From JAKACA01 sp050008715 (lineage in GTDB: Bacteria; Actinomycetota; Acidimicrobiia; Acidimicrobiales; Bog-793), in the NCBI GenBank assembly GCA_050008715.1, contig JBEKMC010000012.1, positions 1 to 64,000 on the forward strand: 64,000 bases of DNA. Direction: 5' to 3'. This document shows, one piece after another, positions 25,387-33,930 of the stretch. Position 1 is the first letter of the stretch. Each line of letters starts with the position of its first letter. The notes under the pieces are model-generated. The model worked only from the letters and a program-made list of their open reading frames with translations, did no database searches and was not told where the DNA came from. The position numbers were made by a program, and so were the translations under genes.

Positions 25387-25992
25387 TCAGCCCCGACGGC
25401 CCTCTGCGCTGACCTGGGAGAGGAAGCTCTCGAGGACTTTCTCCTGACGAGCCGGCAGCGCTCGCTCCGGGTACAGCACTGCTTCGATGGAAAGCCCCTC
25501 GACGAGGCTGACCAGTTGGTGGGTGATGGCACTCGTGTCGAGGTCGGCCGAGATCTCACCGAGCTTCTGTGCCTCGCTCACCCGGTAGTGCAGGACGTCC
25601 CAGAAGCGCTCGAACTCGTCGTGCTGCAACTCACGCAGGCTCTCGTTGCCCAGCGCGAGCGACCAGAAGTTCACCTCGATCTGCGCCTCGAGGAGGCGTT
25701 GGTCGTCGAGCGGAAGTGCCTCCAGCATGATCACGCGAAGTGCGGCGACCCCCATCAAGCCCTGTGTCCGGACTTGCAGCCGCTCGTACACCTGGCGATG
25801 GGAGAGCCGCAGCGTCGTCGCCAGCAATTCCTCCTTGTCGCCGAAGTAGTGCGCCAGTACGCCAGTCGACACACCGGCTTCCCGGGCGATCTCGCGCGTC
25901 GTGACACCGACGATGCCCGTCCGGGCGATGACCCGCCAGGTCGCCTCGACCAGTTCTTGTCGCCGCTCGTCGTGGTCGACGATCTTCGGCAA
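25387..25992 (-). CDS. TetR-family repressor, likely local regulator
   Basis: The start is TTG 25992 with AAGGGAG about 5 nt upstream. The DNA-binding domain is clear: RRQELVEATWRVIARTGIVG, VTTREIAREAGVSTGVLAHYF (helix-turn-helix), GDKEELL. The C-terminal domain is of BetI-like type. It is the first gene of the minus-strand set (TetR-cyclase-aldolase-PfkB) and is divergent from the transketolase operon, so it probably controls both across the 25993-26153 region. The ligand is unknown. Confidence 0.92.
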   Translation of the reverse strand: MPKIVDHDERRQELVEATWRVIARTGIVGVTTREIAREAGVSTGVLAHYFGDKEELLATTLRLSHRQVYERLQVRTQGLMGVAALRVIMLEALPLDDQRLLEAQIEVNFWSLALGNESLRELQHDEFERFWDVLHYRVSEAQKLGEISADLDTSAITHQLVSLVEGLSIEAVLYPERALPARQEKVLESFLSQVSAEGRRG

Positions 25993-26125
25993 GCTGTCTC
26001 CCTTCCCATCCTCGGAGGTACGAGAGGATGTCGCAGACTACCGGTTGTGTCACTGGCCTCTCGGGCCACAGCCGCCTGAACCGCTCTGCCACGAGTACGG
26101 CCCCGTCGCTTGATAATCGGGCGTT

Positions 26126-26137
26126 CGATATGTATCG
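26126..26137. promoter_or_regulatory. Perfect palindrome, candidate TetR operator
   Basis: CGATATGTATCG is two 5-bp arms (CGATA/TATCG) around a 2-bp centre. It lies in the only AT-rich stretch between the divergent TetR and transketolase genes. A GATAAT element (26112-26117) sits just upstream and could be a -10. Location and symmetry suggest an operator; binding by the adjacent TetR is inference. Confidence 0.5.
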
Positions 26138-26153
26138 TGGCACAGTCGAGCAC

Positions 26154-27056
26154 GTGACACAGCCCAGATCACCCCATCCGCCGAGATCGAGCCAGGAACG
26201 CCGGGAGCTCGTGGACCGCCTGGCCGAACGCGCCAAGTTCATCCGCCTCGAGACCGTGCGCCTCACCCGCATCGCCGGCGCCGGCCACTACACCGGCACG
26301 TTCTCGGCCGCCGAAATCCTCGCTGCCCTGTATTACGCCGAGCTGTGCTACCGGCCCGAGGAGCCTGCGTGGCCTGATCGCGACCGCTTCGTGCTCAGCA
26401 AGGGCCATGCCGCCATCGGTCTCTACCCCGTGCTGGCAGACGTCGGATTCTTCGACGCCTCCGCCCTCGACGACTACACGCGACTGGACAGCCCGTTCGG
26501 GGATCACCCGGACATGCGCAAGATCAAGGGCATCGACTTCAGCTCCGGCTCGCTCGGCCACGGATTGTCTGTCAGCGTCGGGATGGCCCTTGCCGGGCGC
26601 GTGCAACACCGGCCGTACCGCACGTACTGCGTCACCGGCGACGGCGAGCTGGCCGAGGGTCAGGTGTGGGAGGCGGCGATGGCGGCAGGTCAGTTCCGTC
26701 TCGGCTCGCTCGTGTGCATCGTCGACCGCAACGGTCTCTCCATCGACGGCAACACCGAGGATCTCATGGGCATCGAACCACTCGAAGACAAGTTCGCCGC
26801 CTTCCGGTGGAAGGTCCAACGCGTCGACGGTCACGACCTCGATGCCCTTCTCGATGCATTCTCGTCACTCGAGACCAACGAGGTGGGGGCGCCACAGGTC
26901 ATCATCGCTGACACCGTCAAGGGGCGCGGCGTGAGCCGGATGGAAGGCGACGTCGCCTGGCACGTCGGCAACCTGAACGGCACCGACTACGACGAGGTGA
27001 TCGCGGAGCTGCAAGCCGGCTTACGCCCCACCGCCTCCGGAGCTCGCCATGGCTGA
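26154..27056 (+). CDS. Transketolase, N-terminal (TPP-binding) subunit
   Basis: The preferred start is GTG 26154, because the in-frame ATG at 26130 lies inside the palindrome. The 300-residue protein has RFVLSKGHAAIGLYPVLA, SGSLGHGLSVSVGMALAG and the TPP motif TGDGELAEGQVWEAAM...NGLSIDG. This is the half-size split form, with the second half encoded by the next gene (8-bp overlap). Split transketolases move a two-carbon ketol unit. Many serve specialised routes such as apulose-4-P or sulfosugar metabolism rather than the pentose phosphate pathway. Confidence 0.93.
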   Translation: MTQPRSPHPPRSSQERRELVDRLAERAKFIRLETVRLTRIAGAGHYTGTFSAAEILAALYYAELCYRPEEPAWPDRDRFVLSKGHAAIGLYPVLADVGFFDASALDDYTRLDSPFGDHPDMRKIKGIDFSSGSLGHGLSVSVGMALAGRVQHRPYRTYCVTGDGELAEGQVWEAAMAAGQFRLGSLVCIVDRNGLSIDGNTEDLMGIEPLEDKFAAFRWKVQRVDGHDLDALLDAFSSLETNEVGAPQVIIADTVKGRGVSRMEGDVAWHVGNLNGTDYDEVIAELQAGLRPTASGARHG

Positions 27057-28170
27057 AGACGCCACACCTCCCCGGCCCGAGACCTCGACTGCGCCAGCAA
27101 GCGGCCATCCAGCGGGGGGCCAGCCAGCGAGCGGCCAAGCGCTGAGCGAGGTCTTCCGCGGGAGCGCCGGCGGCGAGCATGCCCTGAAGGACGCACGGTC
27201 CTCGAAGGGCATCGAGCAGAGGACCATCCCGGCCTTCGTCGCCGGCGACGAGCTGGCCGACCTCGCCGAGCACGACGAACGCATCGTCGTGCTCACGGCG
27301 GACCTCGCCAACGCCAACCGGACAGCCGACTTCGCCACCCGTCACCCGGACCGCTTCTTCAACATGGGCGTGGCGGAACAGAACATGGTGTCGGTCGCCG
27401 CCGGCCTGGCATCCGCCGGACAAATCCCGTTCGTGGCGACGTTCGCCTCCTACCTCGCCCTTCTCGCCTGTGAACAGATCCGTACCGACTGCGCCTACCC
27501 GGGCATGCCCGTACGGCTCCTCGGGCACCACTCAGGGATGAGCCTCGGTTACTACGGGACGAGCCACCACTCCCTCGAGGACATCGGCATCATGCGCACG
27601 ATCGCCGACATGACCGTCGTCTGTGCCGCCGACGCCAACGAGCTGCGTGCGCTCCTGCGCCTGTCGCTCGACTGGCCGGGGGCCATGTACATCCGCCTCG
27701 GCCGCGGACGGGATCCGGAGGTGTACCCCGAGCCGCCGGCCGGCCTCCGGATCGGCCGCGCCGTGCGACTGCGCGACGGCGACGACCTCACCATGATCAC
27801 GACCGGCTCCGAAGTCCGCGCCTGCCTGGACGCCGCCGAGCTCCTCGCAATGCAGGGCACCTCTGTGCGCGTGGTCGACATGCACACGATCAAGCCGCTC
27901 GATGTCGGCGAGATCCTCTCGGCCGCCGGCGAGACCGGTGGCATCCTCACCGTCGAGGAGCACAACCGCACCGGTGGCCTCGGATCGGCGGTTGCCGAGA
28001 CGCTCGCCGACGCCGGCGCGGCGACGCCGTTGTTGCGCCACGGTGTTCCCGACGTCCACGTCGTTCTCGGCCCTCCAGCCGGCCTGTATGCCCGTTACGA
28101 GCTCGATGCCAACGGCATAGCCTCCAAGGCGCTCGAGCTTCTCTCGTCCTCGAAAGGAGCCAAGTCGTGA
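27049..28170 (+). CDS. Transketolase, C-terminal subunit
   Basis: The 373-residue protein has a low-complexity N-terminal extension of about 50 residues with repeated SGHPAGGQPASGQ-like text. The pyrimidine-binding domain follows (RIVVLTADLANANRT, FNMGVAEQNMVSVAAGLA, with the catalytic Glu), and then the C-terminal transketolase domain (SVRVVDMHTIKPLD, TVEEHNRTGGLGSAVAE). It pairs with the upstream half to form an active heterodimer. Its stop overlaps the aminomutase-like start by GTGA. Confidence 0.93.
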   Translation: MAEDATPPRPETSTAPASGHPAGGQPASGQALSEVFRGSAGGEHALKDARSSKGIEQRTIPAFVAGDELADLAEHDERIVVLTADLANANRTADFATRHPDRFFNMGVAEQNMVSVAAGLASAGQIPFVATFASYLALLACEQIRTDCAYPGMPVRLLGHHSGMSLGYYGTSHHSLEDIGIMRTIADMTVVCAADANELRALLRLSLDWPGAMYIRLGRGRDPEVYPEPPAGLRIGRAVRLRDGDDLTMITTGSEVRACLDAAELLAMQGTSVRVVDMHTIKPLDVGEILSAAGETGGILTVEEHNRTGGLGSAVAETLADAGAATPLLRHGVPDVHVVLGPPAGLYARYELDANGIASKALELLSSSKGAKS

Positions 28171-29420
28171 CTCGCGTGGCGAACATGAACCGGACTCGGG
28201 AGATCGACGCCGCCCTGCGGCAGCGTGCCCGTCACGTGATCCCCGGCGGCATGTACGGGCACCTCAGTGCGAACAACCTGTCGGAGGAGTACCCGCAGTT
28301 CTACGCGCGCTCGGACGGATCGCGAATCTGGGACGTCGACGGCAACGAGTACGTCGACCTCATGTGCAGCTTCGGCCCCGTCATCCTCGGGCACCGTCAC
28401 CCGGCCGTCGAGGCTGCAGTCTCTGCCCAACTCGCCAAAGGCGATACCCAAGCGGGTCCGGCCCCCTGCATGGTCGAGCTGGCCGAGCTGCTCGTCGAAC
28501 GCGTCTCCCACGCCGACTGGGCCATGTTCGCCAAGAACGGGTCGGACGCCAACACGATCTGCCTCATGATCGCCCGCGCCGCCACCGGCAGGAACAAGGT
28601 GCTCGCAGCCCGAGGCGCCTACCACGGCTCGGCGCCCTGGTCGACCCCGGTCGTGAAGGGCGTCACGCCGGAGGACCGCGCCTCGGTCCACTACTACACG
28701 TTCAACGACCTCGCGAGCGTGGAAGCCGCCGCCGCCGCAGCAGCCGGTGACGTGGCTGCGATCATCGTGTCGCCGTTCAAACACGACGCCGGCTTCGACC
28801 AGGAGCTCGTCGACCCGGCCTTCGCCCGCGGTCTGCGAGCGCTCTGCGACCGCATCGGCGCTCCCCTCGTGCTCGACGAGGTCAGGGCCGGGTTCCGCCT
28901 CAACCACGGCGGCAGTTGGGAGACGCTCGGCGTCGAACCCGACTTGAGCGCATGGAGCAAGGCGATCGCCAACGGCTACGCCTTGGCAGCCGTCCTCGGA
29001 GGCGCCGGCCTTGCAGAGGCGGCCTCGTCCATCTTCGTCACCGGATCCTTCTGGTACCAGGCCGCACCTATGGCCGCCGCGTTGGCGACGATCGCCGCCC
29101 TGCGGGAGCAGGACGCCGTCGCCTCGATGTTGCAACGAGGCATTCGCCTTCGCGAAGGTCTCGAAGAACAGGCACGATCCGCCGGCGTGGCCATCTGCCA
29201 GACCGGTCCGCCGCAAATGCCGAACGTGCGCTTCGTCGGCGACGAGAGCTTCGAGCGATCGGGACTGTTCAGCGGAACCTGCGCTGCCGGCGGGGTCATC
29301 GTGCACCCACGCCACAACTGGTTCGTGTCGGCCGCACTCACCGACGAGGACGTGGACGACGCCCTCGCCACGACTGAGGTCGCCTTTGCTGCCGTGCGCG
29401 AACAATTCGGCGAGAGCTGA
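28167..29420 (+). CDS. Class III aminotransferase (glutamate-1-semialdehyde aminomutase-like)
   Basis: The 417-residue protein starts at GTG 28167. The class III features are RHVIPGGMYGHLS, GHRHPAVEAAV, FAKNGSDANTICLMIARAAT, LVLDEVRAGFR and SAWSKAIANGY, with the PLP Lys. The best resemblance is to glutamate-1-semialdehyde 2,1-aminomutases, but haem synthesis is unlikely here because no hem genes are present and the gene sits between transketolase and a ThuA-like gene. It more likely transaminates an amino-sugar or omega-amino compound in this pathway. Confidence 0.88.
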   Translation: MTRVANMNRTREIDAALRQRARHVIPGGMYGHLSANNLSEEYPQFYARSDGSRIWDVDGNEYVDLMCSFGPVILGHRHPAVEAAVSAQLAKGDTQAGPAPCMVELAELLVERVSHADWAMFAKNGSDANTICLMIARAATGRNKVLAARGAYHGSAPWSTPVVKGVTPEDRASVHYYTFNDLASVEAAAAAAAGDVAAIIVSPFKHDAGFDQELVDPAFARGLRALCDRIGAPLVLDEVRAGFRLNHGGSWETLGVEPDLSAWSKAIANGYALAAVLGGAGLAEAASSIFVTGSFWYQAAPMAAALATIAALREQDAVASMLQRGIRLREGLEEQARSAGVAICQTGPPQMPNVRFVGDESFERSGLFSGTCAAGGVIVHPRHNWFVSAALTDEDVDDALATTEVAFAAVREQFGES

Positions 29421-29454
29421 AGCGGGTCATCTGGCGGGACGGAGGACAGACACG

Positions 29455-30285
29455 ATGGCGAGGGATCCGCTGAAGGTGCTCGTGGTGACCGGAGGGCACC
29501 CGTTCGAACAAGAGCCGTTCCTTGCGATCTTCGACGCCGTCGGTGGGATCGCATGGGAGCACGAGGAGCCACCTCGGGCGCGGGAACACTTCCGGCCAGG
29601 GCGGGCCGGAGAGTTCGACGCCATCGTGTGCTACGACATGCAGGGCATCGTGTTCAACAAGCCGGACCTGCCCCGTCTCCTCACGCCGCCTGCGGAGTAC
29701 GCCGAGGGTTTCCGCCAGATGCTCGAGGCCGGTCAGGGGATCGTGTTCCTCCACCACGCCATGTCGGCGTGGCCAACGTGGCCGTTGTGGGCCGAGGTGG
29801 TGGGCGGGCGTTGGAACTACGTGCCCGGCGAGCTCCGCGGCAGGTCCTGGCCGGCGTCCGGCTACACCCGCGAGGTCGAGCACCACATCTCGTGCATCGA
29901 CCCCGCACATCCGATCTGTGCCGGCTTGGAGGAGGGTTTCGACATCGTCGACGAGATTTACTTGAACCCGGTGCTGGAGGACAGCGTCGTGCCGCTGCTG
30001 CGCACGGACTTCGACATGTCGCCTGAGTCGTTCTTCTCCGGTCAGCACGCCATCCAGGGCCGGCTGTACGACCGAGAGGGTTGGACCCACCCGCCCGGCC
30101 GCGGCCTTGTCGGTTGGGTGAAGACGGCGGGCCGCAGCCCGATCGCATACCTGCAGTCGGGACACGGCCCGGCCGCATATGGCAACGCGGGGTTCCGTCG
30201 CTTGCTCTCCAATGCCATCGCCTGGGTGGCCTCGGACGAGGCTCACCGTTGGGCGGCCGACCACGAGACAGCTCTGGCCGGATGA
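29455..30285 (+). CDS. ThuA-like (class I GATase-fold) sugar catabolism protein
   Basis: The start is ATG 29455 with CGGAGGAC upstream. The 276-residue protein matches the trehalose-utilization ThuA-like fold: LKVLVVTGGHPFEQEPF, GIVFLHHAMSAWP, VEHHISCIDPAHPICAGLEEGF and IAYLQSGHGPAAYGNAGFRRLL. Such proteins accompany 3-keto-sugar and related carbohydrate catabolism, and their catalytic roles are often undefined. The gene is coupled to the following aldolase by ATGA. Confidence 0.88.
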   Translation: MARDPLKVLVVTGGHPFEQEPFLAIFDAVGGIAWEHEEPPRAREHFRPGRAGEFDAIVCYDMQGIVFNKPDLPRLLTPPAEYAEGFRQMLEAGQGIVFLHHAMSAWPTWPLWAEVVGGRWNYVPGELRGRSWPASGYTREVEHHISCIDPAHPICAGLEEGFDIVDEIYLNPVLEDSVVPLLRTDFDMSPESFFSGQHAIQGRLYDREGWTHPPGRGLVGWVKTAGRSPIAYLQSGHGPAAYGNAGFRRLLSNAIAWVASDEAHRWAADHETALAG

Positions 30286-30956
30286 CAACGGCACAGCTGA
30301 GTGAGGCCAAGTCCTCCCTCGCCCTCCTCGGCCGCTCCCTCGTGCCCGACGACCTCGCCATCGGGTTTGCGGGCAACCTGAGCGTTCGGGTCGGGGATCT
30401 CGTGGCCATCACGCCATCGGCGGTCCCCTATGACGAGATCACCGCGGGTGACATCTGCGTCGTGGGTCTGGACGGCCAGGCGATCGAGCACAACGGCCGT
30501 ATGCTCTCCTCCGAGACGCCCATGCACCTGGCCGTCTACGCCACCACGGCGGCGGCGGCGGTCGTACACACCCACTCCCCCGAAGTCGTGGCCCTGTCCA
30601 CGGTCGTCACCGAGCTGCCGGCGATCCACTACGCCATCGTGGGCCTGGGCGGACCCGTTCGCGTCGTCCCCTACGTGCGATTCGGATCGGCCGGCCTCGC
30701 CGATGGCGCTGCCGCCGCCCTCGAGGGGCGCTCCGCCGCCATCCTGCAGAACCATGGGGCGATCACTTACGGCGCAAGCCTCGAGGAGGCATATCACCGC
30801 GCCAGGCTGCTCGAGTGGCTGGCGAGGGTCTACCGGCTGGCTCAGTCGCACGGTACGCCCCGGATCTTGAGCGCCGAGGAGCTGGCGGAGGTGGCGGCCG
30901 AGAGCCGCCGGCGCCGGTACGGGCTGGCAGGCACGCCGCCGGCTGAATCCGCTTAG
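30282..30956 (+). CDS. Class II aldolase/adducin-family (fuculose-phosphate aldolase-like)
   Basis: The start ATG 30282 overlaps the ThuA-like stop. The 224-residue protein has GFAGNLSVR, SSETPMHLAVY (base Glu), VVHTHSPEVVALS (two Zn His) and AILQNHGAITYG (third His). This is a complete L-fuculose-1-P aldolase/L-ribulose-5-P epimerase-type metal site. It would cleave a phosphorylated sugar or decarboxylate a keto acid phosphate. It is the last gene of the plus-strand operon. Confidence 0.92.
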   Translation: MTTAQLSEAKSSLALLGRSLVPDDLAIGFAGNLSVRVGDLVAITPSAVPYDEITAGDICVVGLDGQAIEHNGRMLSSETPMHLAVYATTAAAAVVHTHSPEVVALSTVVTELPAIHYAIVGLGGPVRVVPYVRFGSAGLADGAAAALEGRSAAILQNHGAITYGASLEEAYHRARLLEWLARVYRLAQSHGTPRILSAEELAEVAAESRRRRYGLAGTPPAESA

Positions 30957-30995
30957 GAACGCCGGCACACATCCCACAGGCGAGCGCCGGCCCGC

Positions 30996-31916
30996 TCAGG
31001 ACACCGGCGGGGGTACTCCCTCGGCGCTGGCTGAGAGGGCTGCGTCCCATTCGCAGACCGAGCACGCGTGGCGGACGGCGGACCGGGCAAAACCGAGCGC
31101 CGTCCCGTGCGGATCGGCACTGGCACACACGTCCTCCCAGTCGAGCACGTACTCCCCGAGGGCGGCTTCCCAGCGCGCCGCCGGAGGCGACAACGTGCCG
31201 GAGGAATACCCGCCAGGTGCGGGGTAGGCGTAGGCGTAGAAGGCGGCGTGCGGGTAGCGGTCGTCACCGGGCCACCACCCCACTGCCACCTCCTGAGCGT
31301 TCATCGAGTTGCGGGCGATGAACGTCGTCGAGGGCGGTTCAGCCCCGCGCCCGGAGAAGAGGCTCACGGCGAGGTCGAACGATCCCCACCAGGCGTTCAC
31401 CGGCGTCGAGCGGCCGCGGTACGGCGCCCGCAGTTCCCCGAGCACGAAGGCGGCGCGCGTGGCTGCAGCGAAGTACGCGGCCACCTGGGCGGCGTCGTAG
31501 CTCGCGTGCTCCTCGTCCTCGTCGAGTGGCGTGTCCCACGGCGTCTCCTGCGGCCGCAGATCGACGTCGATCGGGCCGCCGAGCTCGCGAGCTGCCCTCA
31601 GCACGCCCCGCGTCACGTCGGCGACAGGCCGATCGGGCGCGAGGGCCAGTCGCCGCTGCCGCCCGTCGCTGTGCTCGACGACTGCCTCGTGCGACCGGAG
31701 GTCCAGGCAGAGGGCGATGGCGCCAGAGCCGTTGGGTGCCGGCAGCGCCCGGGTCTCCCACCCGCGCGCCGTCAGCTGGAGTGCTGCGTGCTGGAGCTGT
31801 GGCTCGGGAGGAGCCAAGGCTGCCGCCAGCTTGCCGAGCACCTGGGTGTGTGCGTGCAGCGTGTGGCAGGTGGCAGCCCAAGCCTCATAGGAAAGAACAG
31901 GCCACTCCGACGGCAC
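30996..31916 (-). CDS. DUF5996-family protein
   Basis: Starts at GTG 31916. The 306-residue soluble protein carries the family-like segments WPVLSYEAWAATCHTLHAHTQ, VNAWWGSFDLAVSLFSGRG, VAVGWWPGDDRYPHAAFYAY and a C-terminal DW..V. The name is from memory of the pattern. No catalytic motif or membrane segment stands out and the function is unknown. It is convergent with the aldolase gene and divergent from the ABC exporter. Confidence 0.75.
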   Translation of the reverse strand: MPSEWPVLSYEAWAATCHTLHAHTQVLGKLAAALAPPEPQLQHAALQLTARGWETRALPAPNGSGAIALCLDLRSHEAVVEHSDGRQRRLALAPDRPVADVTRGVLRAARELGGPIDVDLRPQETPWDTPLDEDEEHASYDAAQVAAYFAAATRAAFVLGELRAPYRGRSTPVNAWWGSFDLAVSLFSGRGAEPPSTTFIARNSMNAQEVAVGWWPGDDRYPHAAFYAYAYPAPGGYSSGTLSPPAARWEAALGEYVLDWEDVCASADPHGTALGFARSAVRHACSVCEWDAALSASAEGVPPPVS

Positions 31917-32082
31917 GGACGTACGCTACCGGACGCATCCGGAGGGGGCCGGCCGCGGCTCGGGCTCACGCGCTTCAGTTGGCCTGCCATCAGGCCGACA
32001 CCTCAGAAGGGTGTGCGGTGACATTCGGCCCTACACCCGCGGCCCCCGCACTCGTAGCGTAGAAGAAACCAGTGAGGCGTAG

Positions 32083-33153
32083 ATGAAGACCGACACAGCA
32101 TGCTCCGACCAGCGTCTTCGGAGCGTCGACGGAAGGCACGGGCGGACGCCTGCACTCCGGTTTGCCAACATCACCCAGCGCTACGGCACCCGTGTCGTGC
32201 TCGACGATCTCGGCTTCGAAGTAGCTCGTGGCGAGACGCTGGCGTTTCTCGGGCCGAACGGCGCCGGCAAGTCCACGACCATCTCATTGCTCCTCGGCTT
32301 GCTCCGCCCGGATTCCGGGACCGTCGAGGTGCTCGGTACGAGCCCGCGTCGCGCCGTCGCTCAGGGCCGGGTGGGCGCAATGCTCCAAACGGGTTCGGGA
32401 AGTGGCCTCCCGCCGGGTGTCCGTGTCGAGGAGGTGCTGCGGCTCGTGCAACGCCTCTACCCGCGCCCGGCCCCGTTCGACCTGACCGTCGAGCGAGCGA
32501 GCATCGGGCGGCTCCTCGGTCGCCAGACGCACCGCTTGTCCGGCGGGGAAGCCCAGCGGGTTCGTTTCGCCATCGCCATTGCGGGTAACCCTGACCTGGT
32601 CTTTCTCGACGAGCCGACCGCCGCCATGGACGTGGACGGGCGCCGCTCCTTCTGGCGCATGATCCGGCAATTCGGTCAAGAAGGACGCACGATCGTCTTT
32701 GCCACGCACCACCTGCAGGAGGCGGACGAGATCGCCGACCGGGTCGTGGTGATCAACCACGGCCGTGTGGTTGCGAACGGCCCGGGAGCGACGCTCAAGG
32801 CAGCCGTGTCGGCCAGGCGCGTGCGCTTCGTGTGCGACCGCCCGAACCAGAGCGTGTTCGACGTGCTGGAAGGCGTGACTGACGTCGTGGTCCGCGGGAA
32901 CGGCGTCGTGCTGGATTCCCTCGATGCCGACGCCACCGTGCGGGCGCTCGTACGCCACCGCATCGCCTTCAGTGACCTCGAGGTGACCGGCGCCTGCCTG
33001 GAGGAGGCGTTTCTCGCTCTCACCCGGCAAGACCGCACGTGCGAGAGTGGGGCCGTCGAGAGTCGGGCCGTCGAGCGCCGGGCCGTCGAGCGCCGGGCCG
33101 TCGAGCGCCGGGCCGTCGAGCGCCGGGCCGTCGAGCGCCGGGCCGCAGGATGA
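32083..33153 (+). CDS. ABC exporter ATP-binding protein with C-terminal pentapeptide repeat
   Basis: Walker A (GPNGAGKST), signature (LSGGEAQRVRFAIAIA), Walker B (LVFLDEP) and the switch His (FATHHLQEA) are present: a drug/antibiotic-exporter-type ATPase of about 300 residues. GAGG lies upstream of ATG 32083. The last 40 residues are an Ala/Val/Glu/Arg repeat (units like RRAVE) encoded by perfect 15-bp repeats, which is not part of the family. The stop overlaps the permease start (ATGA). It powers an exporter of unknown substrate. Confidence 0.92.
   Translation: MKTDTACSDQRLRSVDGRHGRTPALRFANITQRYGTRVVLDDLGFEVARGETLAFLGPNGAGKSTTISLLLGLLRPDSGTVEVLGTSPRRAVAQGRVGAMLQTGSGSGLPPGVRVEEVLRLVQRLYPRPAPFDLTVERASIGRLLGRQTHRLSGGEAQRVRFAIAIAGNPDLVFLDEPTAAMDVDGRRSFWRMIRQFGQEGRTIVFATHHLQEADEIADRVVVINHGRVVANGPGATLKAAVSARRVRFVCDRPNQSVFDVLEGVTDVVVRGNGVVLDSLDADATVRALVRHRIAFSDLEVTGACLEEAFLALTRQDRTCESGAVESRAVERRAVERRAVERRAVERRAVERRAAG
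33046..33145 (+). repeat. 15-bp tandem repeat inside the ABC ATPase C terminus
   Basis: Six full copies plus a partial one of a 15-bp unit (CGCCGGGCCGTCGAG, with two variant first copies) run from 33046 to 33145. The unit length keeps the reading frame and encodes a five-residue repeat. Copies three to six are identical, so replication slippage could change copy number without a frameshift. Confidence 0.9.
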
Positions 33154-33902
33154 CTCCTCTCCTCGCGTTCACCCGCTTCGAGGTCGGACGCCTCCTGCGC
33201 AGCTGGAAGTTCCTGATCATCACCGTGGGCTTCCCTGTGATCTTCTACATGCTCTTCCTCGGCGACAACACGGCCGGCAAGGTCGTCGGCGGCACGGTCC
33301 CGTGGCGCGTGTACCTCATGGTGTCGATGTGCTCCTTCGGCTCGCTCGTAGCAGCGCTCACGGCCGGCGGCGGTCGCCTGTCCACCGAGCGAGCCTCGGG
33401 CTGGGCCCGCCAGCTACGGGTGACGCCGATCCCGGCGTGGGCGTACGTCGCCACGAAAGCGACCGCGAGCATGATCGTCATCCTTCCGGTCATCATGCTG
33501 GTCGAGATCGTCGGAGCCGCATTCGGTGGCGTCAGCCTCTCGGTCGCCTCCTGGTGCGGGCTGACCGCCCTGTTGTGGGTGACTGCCCTGCCGTTCGCGG
33601 TGCTCGGCATCTTCATCGGTTTCATGGTCAACGCCGACGCGGCCTTCCCGGTCGTGACGGCCCTGATGTTCGTGCTCGGTTACTTCGGAGGCCTGTTCAA
33701 CCCGGTGGCGAACATGCCGCACGCCCTGCAGGTGGCCGCTCGGATCCTTCCGAGCTTCCATCACGCCGCCCTCGGCCTGGCACTGCTGGACGGGCACGGC
33801 TTCGGAGTCGAGAATTGGCTGGTCCTGGTTGGTTACGCAGCCGTGCTGTGCGGAGGCATCGTCGCAAAGTACAGGATCGAAGAAACCCGAGGACTCGCGT
33901 AG
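33150..33902 (+). CDS. ABC-2-type exporter permease (6 TM)
   Basis: The ATG overlaps the ATPase stop. The 250-residue protein has about six hydrophobic segments, for example FLIITVGFPVIFYMLFL, ILPVIMLVEIVGAAFGG and ALMFVLGYFGGLFNPVA, with the FNP segment before the last helices that is typical of ABC-2 permeases. It forms the membrane part of the exporter with the preceding ATPase. A two-gene efflux system of this type often confers drug or lantibiotic tolerance; the substrate cannot be read from sequence. Confidence 0.92.
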   Translation: MTPLLAFTRFEVGRLLRSWKFLIITVGFPVIFYMLFLGDNTAGKVVGGTVPWRVYLMVSMCSFGSLVAALTAGGGRLSTERASGWARQLRVTPIPAWAYVATKATASMIVILPVIMLVEIVGAAFGGVSLSVASWCGLTALLWVTALPFAVLGIFIGFMVNADAAFPVVTALMFVLGYFGGLFNPVANMPHALQVAARILPSFHHAALGLALLDGHGFGVENWLVLVGYAAVLCGGIVAKYRIEETRGLA

Positions 33903-33930
33903 ACACCGCCCCCACCCCTAGGGTGGGAGG

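Noticed and set aside
28167..29420. HemL (tetrapyrrole synthesis) assignment
   Set aside because: Although the protein resembles glutamate-1-semialdehyde aminomutase, its place in a sugar-type operon without hem genes makes a haem role unlikely.
33046..33145. CRISPR-like array
   Set aside because: Repeats are contiguous 15-bp units without spacers and lie inside a coding frame.
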